The notes beneath the pieces were generated by a model that worked only from the letters and a program-made list of their open reading frames with translations, was not told where the DNA came from and did no database searches. A stretch of DNA of 64,000 nucleotides. It comes from Myxococcales bacterium (lineage in GTDB: Bacteria > Myxococcota_A > Polyangia > Nannocystales > Nannocystaceae). The stretch covers positions 372,001 through 436,000 of the forward strand of contig JACKDV010000003.1 in the NCBI GenBank assembly GCA_020633315.1. The letters run 5' to 3'. Position 1 is the first letter of the stretch; each line of letters starts with the position of its first letter. The position numbers and the translations under genes were made by a program. This document shows, piece after piece, positions 17,775-26,193 of the stretch.

Positions 17775-20550
17775 GCCCGCGCCCGCTGCCCCTGCACGCG
17801 AGCCAGACCGGCGGCGATGCGCCAGGCCTCGGCCGCCTCGGCCCCGGCTCCTGCATCGGCGAGCCGGGTGGCGGCGGCGACGAAGCCCGCCTCGGCCGCG
17901 GCCTGGGCTCCACGCGGGGAGGCGCCGCGCGAGCGGGCGCTCGGGCGCACGCGGACGAGGAGCAGCTCGGCGTGCACCCGCTCGAGCCGAGCCCGAGCCA
18001 GGGCGTTGCCGGTCTCGGCGTGGAGCTCGTCGAGCAGGCGCCCGAGCGCCGCGGCCTGGCCCTCGGCCCCCACCCGACACAGGAGCTGCACGAGGTTGAG
18101 GCCGGCCTCGAGGGTGGCGGAGATCTGGCCCTGGCCGAGCAGGCCGCCGATCGCCGCGCGACCGTGCTCGATGCCCGTGGCCAGGTCGAGGGCGAGCACG
18201 GCCAGGCCCGCCAGGCTACCGCGGAGCATCAGGCCGCCGATGGGCTCGCCCGCCTGCTCGAAGGCCTCGGCCGCGCGAGCGTAGCGGAGCTGGGCCTCGC
18301 GGAGCTGGCCCTGGGCCTGGGCGAGGTTGCCGTGGAGCTGGTGGGCCCGAGCCCGCACGCCCGCGGCCTCGGCATCGTCGCGCGAGGCGGTGGCGGTGAT
18401 CGACTCGTCGAGCCAGCGCAGTGCCTGCTCGTGCTCGCCGAGGACCAGGGCGGCCATCGCCGCCCACAGGCGGGCGGTGGCCGGGCCCACGCCGCTGGCC
18501 GGCGCGGCGGGGAGCTGCTCGCGAGCCACGGCGAGGGCCTCGACGCTGCGACCTCGATCGATCCACAGACGCCAGCGAAGGCCGCGGGCGCTCCACGACT
18601 CGTCGGCTCGGTCGGAGCGCTCGGCCTCGTCCACGCAGGCGAGGGCCTGGTCGAGCTCGCCTCGCCGCTGGCGGGCTCGGGCCTCGACCAGGCGTCCCGG
18701 CGGGCCGGGAGCATGGGGGGCCAGGCGCAGCACGCCGTCCACGTCGCCCCGGGCGAGGCGCATGCGCATGACGGCGGCCACGGCCTCGGGTCCCAGCCGC
18801 GGCGCGGCGCCGTCGTCGAGCCAGCGTGCGAGCGCGAGCGGCTCGGTGCTCAGCGCGGGGATCATCGCCTCGACCACCGCGGATCGATCGGCGTCGATGG
18901 CCAGCGCGAGGCTCGGGGTCTCGCCGTCGGCCTCGGCCACCGCGATCACGTCGCGGGCCAGCTCGAGCAGCTCGGAGCCCAGGCGCCGGCGGGCCGCGGC
19001 CTCCACGGTGGCCCACGGTCGCTCGCCGTCGTGCAGGTGGGACGAGAGCCCGTCGAGCGCCGCGGGGCCGCGCCACACGGCCAGCATCACCGCGCGCGCC
19101 GAGCCGGCGTCGAGACGCCACGCGTCGGGGCCGGTGCCGATGGCCTCGATCACGGCGGGGTCGCTCGGGTCGTCGATCCGGGCGGAGGCGCAGGCCTCGG
19201 CCGCGCGCACCACCTGGGCCGGCCAGCCGCCGGTGGCGGCATGGAGGCGCTCGGCCCAGCCGCGGCGCGAGCTCGCGTCGACGACCCCGTCGAGCACCGC
19301 CTCGACCTCGTCGAGAGACCAGGGCTCGACGGTGATCACCAGCGCGCCGCGAGCCGCGAGGATCTCGGCGAGCTCGGGGGAGACGGGCAGCACCAGGGTG
19401 GCGGTGGCCTGGGCGGCGACCTGCTGGACGACCGCCGCCTGCGAGGCGATGGCGTCGGCGATGCCAGACGGCCAGGCGGGGGGCTCGAGCACACCGACCA
19501 CCTCGTCGCGATCGGAGGTGCGCCAAGCCTCGAGCCAGGGGGAGCGCGGGCGGCCGAGGGCCACGGGCAGTCGCTCGGCCTCGGCGACCCGGGCCACGGG
19601 CGACTCCACGTCGGATTGCAGGGACTGGACGAGCTCCTCGATCACGCGACCGCGGCCCACGCCCGGGGATCCGGCGACCGCCACGAGGCGGGGTCGCGGC
19701 CGCTCGCGGAGGCGCTCGACGGTGGAGTGGAGGGACGGGCCGCGGAAGGGCCAGCGGGCGGGGGGCCACCAGGGCTCGCTGCGGCGCAGGTCGAGGCCCG
19801 CGTCGGCGGCCGCGTGGAGGCGGGTGAGGTGCTCGACGAGCTGGGTGGGGTCGCCGACGCGCTCCGGTGGGCTCGGTCGCAGCAGGCGGGCGAGGAGCTC
19901 TCGGACGGGAGGATCGAGGGTGTCGGCGCCCAGGGCATCGAGGCGGGCGAGCACGTCGGAGGCGCGGCGCACCTCGAGCAGCGACTCGGGTCGGCGCCAG
20001 GGGACCTCGCCGAGCAGGCGCAGGCACAGCAGGCACCCCAGGGAGAAGCGGTCGGCGGCCTGGCCTCCGCCACCGGCCAGCACCTCGGGGGCGAGGAAGC
20101 CGGGGGTGCCCAGGCCGTGGCGGCCGAGCAGGCCGAGATCGACCAGCACCACGCCGCCGGTGGGGGTGACGATGACGTTCCCCGGGGCGACATCGCCATG
20201 GTGGGTGCCGGCGCCGTGGATCGCGGCGAGGGCGTGGGCGATGGCGCGGGCCTCGGCGAGGGCATCGGCCACGCGCGGGGCCTGGGAGCGCGGGAGCGGC
20301 TCGCCGGGGACCCAGTCGGTGACCATCCAGCTCGCGCCGTCCTCGGAGGTGAGCACGGCGCGCGGAGCGGGGAGATGAGGCGAGCCGGCACGACGGAGCA
20401 CGCGGAACGCGTAGCGGACGGCCCGGGCCTGCTCCGGGGGGATCCGCTTGAGGACGACTCGACGGCCGGTGGCTCGTTCGACAGCGGAAAGGGCGCCACC
20501 TTCGGCGCCATCACCGAGGCGGCGGACGTCTACGAAGTCATCCGCGAGAT

Positions 20551-20567
20551 TGCCAATGAGATTGGCA
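20551..20567. repeat. Palindrome TGCCAAT-GAG-ATTGGCA
   Basis: Perfect 7-3-7 inverted repeat located in codons near residue 10 of the kinase-regulator gene. It shares the TTGGCA half-site with the palindromes at 20613-20632 and 15687-15703. Confidence 0.45.
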
Positions 20568-20612
20568 CCTGCCTCGGCCTGATCGATCACTCGTAGTCAA
20601 TAGACACCAGAA

Positions 20613-20632
20613 TTGGCAGGGAGGGTTGCCAA
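20613..20632. repeat. Inverted repeat TTGGCA-N8-TGCCAA upstream of the kinase regulator
   Basis: Perfect 6-8-6 inverted repeat in the 139-bp gap upstream of the GTG at 20590. It also looks like a sigma54 element on both strands but with 11 rather than 10 nt between GG and GC, so I favour a protein-binding site over a promoter. Confidence 0.45.
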
Positions 20633-20729
20633 AATTCCGTTCTCGTCGATTACGGTGTTTGGATGCGGGAAAATGGGCCTGAGCATGGAGATCGGGCGAT
20701 CCCCAAACGTTGGGCCCGCACCTTCCGCG

Positions 20730-21776
20730 CTACCAGTGGATACCGAGATCTACACCAGCGCGAAGACCGTGGCCCACGGTCTTGCCGATGATCGCCAATC
20801 GGTAGGCCGTCATGACACCCAAGGTGAAGCTTGGTGCCAACCAGAAGTCGACACCTAGCCCGAGCCTCGCCAACCCAACTGCCTGTCGCTCGGCGGCGAA
20901 GGGCGCGCGGCGGATCCCGACGCCCATGCCAGCCTCGGCCCACGGGTCGATACGGCGCAGCACGGGCAGGTAGAAGCGGGCGGTGACGAGGTCGAACGCG
21001 GTGACGCGGCCGAAGGCGACCTCCTCGACCGTGTCTCCGCCGTCGACGACCACGTTGCGGCGGGCCGAGTCGTGGGCGTAGCTCGACAACGCGGTATGCA
21101 GCGCCAGCCACCGATTGAGGCGCCAGCCCAGCGAGATCTCGCCGGCCGCGGCAACGACGGAGCCGGCCGCCGGAGAGGCGCCACCGAGGGGCACCGACGC
21201 CGCGAGCCCGAAGCCCAGCCATCCCCTGCCCCGCCAGGGGCCCGAGGAGATCGAGGATGGATCCTCGGGCTCGGGGGCCGGAGGCAGTGGCGTGAGAAGC
21301 GCGCCACCCATGGCCCGAGGACCGGCCGGTGTTGGCGCCTCGTCGGCGGCCTCGGGCAGCGGTGCGGGCTCGGGCTCCTCTTCGGGGGCTTGCTCCGAGG
21401 GGTCGGCGGCGAGCGCGATCGCCGGCTCGGGCGGCGCGGCAACATCGGGGCTCGAGTCTTCCGCGGCCGATGGAGGGGGCGCCTCGAGCTCGGGTGCAGG
21501 ACCTTCGGGCGTATCCGGCGGCGTGGAACGCGGATCGGTGCCATGACCTTCGGTCCCGCTCCCGCCCTGCGGCCTGGTGCCACGACCTTCGGGCTCGCTC
21601 CCGTCCTGCCCCTCGGGGTCAGCGCCTTCAGGCACCGCCATTGGCGCCGGCTCGACCTGCGACGTCCCGACTGGTGCCGGCCCCGCCAGCACCACGGATG
21701 CAACCATTGGCGCCGGCCCTGCATCGATCGTCAACACCGCAGCGATCCCCGCCAACGTCGATGCCAATCCCGTCAT
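20730..21776 (-). CDS. Outer-membrane protein with a Pro/Glu-rich linker
   Basis: 348 residues. The start MTGLASTLAGIAAVLTIDAG overlaps the previous stop by 4 nt (ATGA) and forms a weak signal-type segment. About 150 residues of Pro/Ala/Glu/Gly/Ser linker follow, with degenerate repeats (APMV..., EPEGRGTRPQGG). The C-terminal ~190 residues form a small barrel: GWLGFGLAASVPLG, GEISLGWRLNRWLALHTALSS, GRVTAFDLVTARFYLPVLRR, PWAEAGMGVGIRRAPFAAER, ending AGVDLGIHW. It resembles OmpA-like or porin-type small barrels. The function is unknown. The upstream gene encodes a HEAT-repeat lipoprotein, suggesting an envelope pair. Confidence 0.6.
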   Translation of the reverse strand: MTGLASTLAGIAAVLTIDAGPAPMVASVVLAGPAPVGTSQVEPAPMAVPEGADPEGQDGSEPEGRGTRPQGGSGTEGHGTDPRSTPPDTPEGPAPELEAPPPSAAEDSSPDVAAPPEPAIALAADPSEQAPEEEPEPAPLPEAADEAPTPAGPRAMGGALLTPLPPAPEPEDPSSISSGPWRGRGWLGFGLAASVPLGGASPAAGSVVAAAGEISLGWRLNRWLALHTALSSYAHDSARRNVVVDGGDTVEEVAFGRVTAFDLVTARFYLPVLRRIDPWAEAGMGVGIRRAPFAAERQAVGLARLGLGVDFWLAPSFTLGVMTAYRLAIIGKTVGHGLRAGVDLGIHW

Positions 21777-22714
21777 TGCCGGTGCCCCCTGGTGACCACC
21801 ACTGCTTCCGTCCCCTCCCCCGACGCCGCGTGCGGCTCCTTGGCATCGAGGCGGGTCAATGCCTGCTCGGCCAGCGACGCCAGCTCGGGGTCCTCCTCGT
21901 TGCGGGCCGCGAACTCCAGGAACCCTCGCGCATCCTCGCCACCGAGGTTGGCCAGCGCTTCGTATAGCCGATTGGCATGCGCGCGGTCTGCGAGTCGAGC
22001 CCCCCGCAGCAAGCCCGGTGCATGCTCGGGCCCACCGATCACCCCCAGGCACTCCACGGCCCGCAGAGCTACCCGCTCGTCGTCGTGCTCGAGCAGCCCG
22101 TACACCGCGTCGCCCAGGCTCCGCTCGCTCCGCCGCTGGATCCCGCCCAACGCCACCAGGATCACCTCGGGATCCTCGTCCGCCAGCAGCGCCTGCAGGT
22201 CGGCGACGTCCCCTCGGGCCGTGGTGATCTTGGCATCGAGGATGGCCAGCGCCCGCTTCACCGCAAACGGTAGGTCCCGCTCGAGCTCCACCGTGCGGTC
22301 TCGGCGCTCGAGCTCCACGTGGGCCTCCAGCTCCTCGCCCACCCCGGCGAGCGCCTCGCGCAGCTCCGCGTCGGGCTCCACCGCGATCCTCACCCACAGC
22401 ACCGGCAACCCGGGCTCGAGCTCGTGCTCCCGGTAGCTCAGCGCGGCCTCGAGGTGCTCGCCCTCCCCCTCGACCCGCAGCCACCGCGTCTCGGCCACGC
22501 CCTGGGCCACGAGGTCCCGCACCCACTCGGCCCGGCCACGGCCCGAGCGAACCCCATCGGGAACCTCGAGCTCCAGCACGTAGGTCTGGGCCGGGGGCAG
22601 CGACGGACCGGGGGTCTCGTCACGGCAGCCGAGCGCGAGCAGCATCCACGCCGCCCACGCCAGCCGCGATGGGAAGCGTGCGCCCGCCACGGGCAGACGA
22701 TAGCACGCAGGCAT
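21773..22714 (-). CDS. HEAT-repeat lipoprotein
   Basis: 313 residues from the ATG at 22714, which has GGGGG just upstream. A GTG at 22690 would give a shorter, more typical signal peptide (MAGARFPSRLAWAAWMLLAL, then GC) and is preceded 6 nt upstream by a -10-like TATCGT, so the true start is open. After the lipobox Cys a beta-rich domain (QTYVLELEVPDGV, LWVRIAVEPD) leads to a predicted helical region. HEAT-like units there are DVADLQALLADEDPEVILVA, VYGLLEHDDERVALRAVECL and GFLEFAARNEEDPELASLA. HEAT repeats usually bind proteins. The stop overlaps the outer-membrane protein start by 4 nt, and lipB lies 15 nt upstream. Confidence 0.7.
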   Translation of the reverse strand: MPACYRLPVAGARFPSRLAWAAWMLLALGCRDETPGPSLPPAQTYVLELEVPDGVRSGRGRAEWVRDLVAQGVAETRWLRVEGEGEHLEAALSYREHELEPGLPVLWVRIAVEPDAELREALAGVGEELEAHVELERRDRTVELERDLPFAVKRALAILDAKITTARGDVADLQALLADEDPEVILVALGGIQRRSERSLGDAVYGLLEHDDERVALRAVECLGVIGGPEHAPGLLRGARLADRAHANRLYEALANLGGEDARGFLEFAARNEEDPELASLAEQALTRLDAKEPHAASGEGTEAVVVTRGHRQ

Positions 22715-22729
22715 CCGACCACCCCCGAG

Positions 22730-23431
22730 TCACACGGTCTCGGTCGCCGCCGCGGCCTGGGTGGTCCACTCGAGGGGCGCCCCGAGATCCTCGGCGAACA
22801 GCTCAGCCCACCGACGGGCCGCATCGGGCAGGGTCACCTCTCGCGCGCCGAAGTCGCGCGCATTCCGCATCACCGGGCCCTGCATGCCGCAGGAGATCAG
22901 CGACCCGAACAGGGTCGGCTCGACCGCCAGGTTCATGGCGATGCCCTGCACCGTTACCCCACGGCTCACGTGGACCCCGATGGAGGCGATCTTCTGGGTG
23001 CCCACCCACACCCCGGGGTGCTCGATGCGGAACTCGGCGCCCTGGACCCCGAGCTCCTCGAAGAATCGGACCGCCACCCGCCCCAGCCGGGTGATGTGCT
23101 CGCGGACCCTCCAGCCGATCCGCACGATCGGATAGGCCACCAGCTGCCCAGGCGCATGCAGCGTGACCTGCCCACCGCGAGGGCTCTCGCAGACCTCCAC
23201 CCCTCGCGCAGCCAGCATCTCGGGCGCCCACAGCACATCACTGCGCTCTCCACGCCGTCCTAGGGTGAGCGTGGGCGGGTGCTCGACCGTGAGGATCGTG
23301 GCCGGCCCGGTGCCCGCGACCAACGCATCACGGGTCGCGAGTTGCTGCTCGAGCACCGGCCCGAAGCGTCCACGTCCCAGCCAGATCCCCTGCAGGAGCT
23401 CGGGCGGAGGCGGTAGGTCGGGGGCGCTCAT
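22730..23431 (-). CDS. lipB: Octanoyl-[acyl-carrier-protein] transferase
   Basis: 233 residues, the usual length. It transfers octanoate from acyl carrier protein to lipoyl domains, the first step of lipoate synthesis. Family boxes seen are TVEHPPTLTLGRR (48-60), RGGQVTLHAPGQLVAYPI (85-102, normally RGGxVTxHGPGQLVxYP), TQKIASIGVHVSRGVTVQG with catalytic Lys 147, and SLISCGM with catalytic Cys 181. HGPGQ has become HAPGQ, a mild change. No lipA is nearby. It is the first gene of a probable minus-strand series with the HEAT lipoprotein 15 nt downstream. Confidence 0.93.
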   Translation of the reverse strand: MSAPDLPPPPELLQGIWLGRGRFGPVLEQQLATRDALVAGTGPATILTVEHPPTLTLGRRGERSDVLWAPEMLAARGVEVCESPRGGQVTLHAPGQLVAYPIVRIGWRVREHITRLGRVAVRFFEELGVQGAEFRIEHPGVWVGTQKIASIGVHVSRGVTVQGIAMNLAVEPTLFGSLISCGMQGPVMRNARDFGAREVTLPDAARRWAELFAEDLGAPLEWTTQAAAATETV

Positions 23432-23491
23432 CTCGATGTCAGGTCGACGACCGGGCCCAGCCTAGCGGGCCGCGCTCGGTCGTCGAGCCGC

Positions 23492-25150
23492 TCAGGTATC
23501 CAGCCCGCCGATCGACTCGATGAAGGTGGGGTCGATGGCGGGGACCTCGATGCGAAGGGGGCTCACCCCCACCCGCTGCTCGGTCATCCAGTGGCCCAGC
23601 TCATCCGCGCCAATCACGCGGGCATCGCCGAGCCCGGCCTCGTCGACCTCACCCATCGCGAACAGCACCATGCCGCCGCACTGGTTGCGCTCGACCTCGC
23701 CGTCCCAGGCCTTGCTGTCGAGGGTGGTCCGACGCGGCACCACCAGCACCAGCATCCGTGCCTCGTCCTCCTCGGCCTCCGGATCCTCCACCACCAGCTT
23801 GCCCAGGCCCCGGCTCGGCGGCAGCGCCGACAGCAGGGTGAAGCCTTCGCGGTGCAGATAGATCCTCACCAAGGACTCGAGGGCTCGTGCCCCAAGCGAC
23901 TGCAACCATTGGATGATCTGAGCACGCGTCTCGATCTCCAAATTGCGGGCCGCGGTCCGCAGGGTCTGCTCGGCCTTGGAGGCCTTGTCGGGGAGGCGGG
24001 TCCCCTGGAGCTGGTACCGAGCATCGCCACGAGCGGTGAAGCGCGAGGCCCGCTCGTAGGTGCGGATGTCGAGGAGGATCGCCGCGGTGACCGCACGCTC
24101 GATCTCCGAGATCTCGCCACCAAGCACGCCCTTGTTGGCCAGGGTCTCGGCGATCTGCCGCACGTGCAGCGACCGCGACCCGGCCTCCTCGAGCACCATG
24201 GCCACGTTGTCGAGCAGCTTGTCGTGGAGCGTGGATGCCGCCGACCGCGCATTGGCGCCGCTCGACCAGTCGACCCGCTTGCCCCGGCGGCGCCGACGTC
24301 GCCGTCGCCGCCCGCCGCGGTCATCGTCGACCAGGCCGCCGCCATTGTGCGAGCCGCCGCCGCCTCCTCCCCCACCGCCACCACGGGCCGGCGGTCGCGC
24401 GGGCGCCGCGGCACGCGGAGCCTCGGCCGGCTTGCTGGCCCGGGCCGCCCCGTCCTCGATGACCTGCTGCATGGCATCGAGCTCGTCGCGCAGCTCGGGC
24501 CGCTCCTCGACCAGCCGGGACATCGCGTTGGCCATCACCAGAGCGACGTCGGTCACCCCGTCGAGCCCCGAGCCCTGCGGCGCCTCGAAGTGCACCTCCT
24601 TGACCGGGACCGCGGGAGCCTCGGCCTCGGCCTCGCTCTCGGCCACGTCCTCCTCGACCTCGCGCGGCTTGGGCCGCGCCGAGGATCGCGATGACGCCTT
24701 GGCCTTGCTCTTCTTCTTGTTGGTGGTCTTGCGAGCCGGCAGCACCTCGACCGAGACGGGCGCGGGGGCCTCGCCGCGGGCCTTGGTACGACGACGACGC
24801 TTGCGCTCCTGCGCTTCGTCAGACGCTTGATCTTCTGCCACGGAACTCACCGATTTCGTTGACTCTTTAGAAGAAGCCTTGGCCTTCGCCGCCGGCCTCG
24901 CCGGAGGATCCGGCAGGACGGCACCGGGGCGTAGGCCGTACACGCCCGGTTTGTCGCGAACGATGATCGGCTCGGATCCATCCCGACTCGGACGAGCCGC
25001 GGACATGAGGCACGAGCGCATGGCCGCTTCGGGATCACGGCCCACGTGGGAAAGTAGATTGCCGCCGACGGCCCTCTTCGCCACCTCGGAGAAATGGAGC
25101 GGCTCGCCGGCCTCGCGAAGGACTTCGATCGCAGCCTCGAGGAAGGTCAT
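23492..25150 (-). CDS. HARE-HTH protein with a degenerate Mrr-like restriction endonuclease fold
   Basis: 552 residues from the ATG at 25150. Residues 1-80 form a HARE-HTH domain (MTFLEAAIEVLREAGEPLHF, SEVAKRAVGG). A long basic/acidic linker follows with Gly10 and Arg-rich runs. A second HARE-HTH-like unit follows (LLDNVAMVLEEAGSRSLHVR to ARYQLQG). The C-terminal domain reads ARALESLVRIYLHREGFTLL, then LVVEDPEAEEDEARMLVLVV, which matches the ExLVxxYLxxxGF start of Mrr-type nuclease folds; the usual D...ExK metal residues are not obvious. HARE-HTH domains are proposed to link DNA modification to effectors in prokaryotes and chromatin in eukaryotes. Its role here is unknown. The gene diverges from an ATP-grasp gene over 101 bp. 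Confidence 0.65.
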   Translation of the reverse strand: MTFLEAAIEVLREAGEPLHFSEVAKRAVGGNLLSHVGRDPEAAMRSCLMSAARPSRDGSEPIIVRDKPGVYGLRPGAVLPDPPARPAAKAKASSKESTKSVSSVAEDQASDEAQERKRRRRTKARGEAPAPVSVEVLPARKTTNKKKSKAKASSRSSARPKPREVEEDVAESEAEAEAPAVPVKEVHFEAPQGSGLDGVTDVALVMANAMSRLVEERPELRDELDAMQQVIEDGAARASKPAEAPRAAAPARPPARGGGGGGGGGGSHNGGGLVDDDRGGRRRRRRRRRGKRVDWSSGANARSAASTLHDKLLDNVAMVLEEAGSRSLHVRQIAETLANKGVLGGEISEIERAVTAAILLDIRTYERASRFTARGDARYQLQGTRLPDKASKAEQTLRTAARNLEIETRAQIIQWLQSLGARALESLVRIYLHREGFTLLSALPPSRGLGKLVVEDPEAEEDEARMLVLVVPRRTTLDSKAWDGEVERNQCGGMVLFAMGEVDEAGLGDARVIGADELGHWMTEQRVGVSPLRIEVPAIDPTFIESIGGLDT

Positions 25151-25251
25151 CCCGATTGTTTCCGCCGCGGACGCGCTGAGGGGGCCCGCGACCCTTCCCA
25201 AATATCCAAAAACTTGCGGCGCGTTGGCAAGCCCTGCTAGCGCGAAATGCG

Positions 25252-26193
25252 ATGCGTCCGCTCACCTTCGGCGTCCTGACCTCTGCTGCCTCCGACTCCC
25301 ATCCGACCGCGGTGGACCAGCGCAGCGCCCAGGATCTGGCCACGGCCCTGGGAAGACAGGGACACCACGCGCTGATCCTGCGCGTCGACGAGGATCTCGA
25401 CCTCACCCTGCGCCACAGCGGCGTGGATGCCTGCGTCCTGGCCCTGCACGGCCGCCGAGGCAGCCGCGGGGACATCCAGGCCCTGCTGGAGCTGCGAGGG
25501 CTGCCCTTCGCTGGGCCCAGCGGGACCGCAGCGGCCCTGGCCTTCGACAAGGTCCGCTCCCGTCAACTGATGGCCTACCACAACCTCCCCGTCCCGGCCG
25601 CCGTGGCCCTGGGACCCGGCCGCCGGGCCGATGAGCGGGCCCTGGAGCTGCTCGGATGGCCCTGCGTGGTCAAGCCCCGCCGCGGGGCCCACGGGGAGGG
25701 CATCTCCCGGCTCGAGTCGGTCCAGGGAGTGCGCACGGCGATCGAGCATGCCCTCGACGTGGACCACGAGGTGATCCTCGAGCGGGCGGCCGAGGGTCGC
25801 GAGCTGCAGGTGGTGCTGCTCGACGACCGGGTGCTCGGCGTGGCCGAGGTCCGGCGCCCGCTCGGCACCGAGGTCCTCGAGATGTGCTGCCCGGCCCCCC
25901 TGCCCCGCGGTCGACGGGACGGCGTGGAGAACCTGGCCCGCCAGGCCGTGCGCGCGCTCGGCCTGGGCGTGGGGCTCACCCGCGTCGACATGATCCTGCA
26001 CCCCCGCAACAACGAGCTCATCCTCGAGGTCGAGCCGCTGCCGCCGCTGCACCGCGACGGCGTCGTGTCTCGGGTGGCCCGCGCCGCCGGCCTCGACTAC
26101 GACGCGCTGGTCGGTCGGCTCGTCGATCCCCTGCTCCTGCACGCTCCGCGCTGGGCGGCCTCGTCCGGCGCGTCGGCCTCGATGCTCCAGTGA
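25252..26193 (+). CDS. ATP-grasp ligase resembling D-alanine-D-alanine ligase
   Basis: 313 residues. The Ddl-like layout is LALHGRRGSRGDIQALLELR (Ddl: HGxxGEDGxxQ), LPFAGPSGTAAALAFDK, then the ATP-grasp core CVVKPRRGAHGEGISRLES and VILERAAEGRELQVVLLDDR. The metal-binding end is TRVDMIL...NNELILEVEPLP, where Ddl normally has ARxDF...xxEVNTxPG. The EDG of Ddl is SRG here and EVN(T)xPG is EVEPLPPL, so substrate specificity is probably altered. It is likely a dipeptide or related peptidoglycan-precursor ligase. The stop overlaps the start of a glycosyltransferase-51 gene (GTGA), a strong hint of a joint cell-wall role. The ATG at 25252 has no strong ribosome binding site. Confidence 0.7.
   Translation: MRPLTFGVLTSAASDSHPTAVDQRSAQDLATALGRQGHHALILRVDEDLDLTLRHSGVDACVLALHGRRGSRGDIQALLELRGLPFAGPSGTAAALAFDKVRSRQLMAYHNLPVPAAVALGPGRRADERALELLGWPCVVKPRRGAHGEGISRLESVQGVRTAIEHALDVDHEVILERAAEGRELQVVLLDDRVLGVAEVRRPLGTEVLEMCCPAPLPRGRRDGVENLARQAVRALGLGVGLTRVDMILHPRNNELILEVEPLPPLHRDGVVSRVARAAGLDYDALVGRLVDPLLLHAPRWAASSGASASMLQ

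Noticed and set aside
20613..20632. Sigma54 promoter for the kinase-regulator gene
   Set aside because: The GG-to-GC distance is 11 nt instead of the near-invariant 10, and the element is palindromic, so it was kept only as a candidate binding site.
24250..24420. Apparent simple-sequence repeat (CCGCCG/GGCGGC runs)
   Set aside because: It encodes the Gly10 and Arg-rich linkers of the HARE-HTH protein; it is codon bias of low-complexity protein sequence rather than a separate DNA element.
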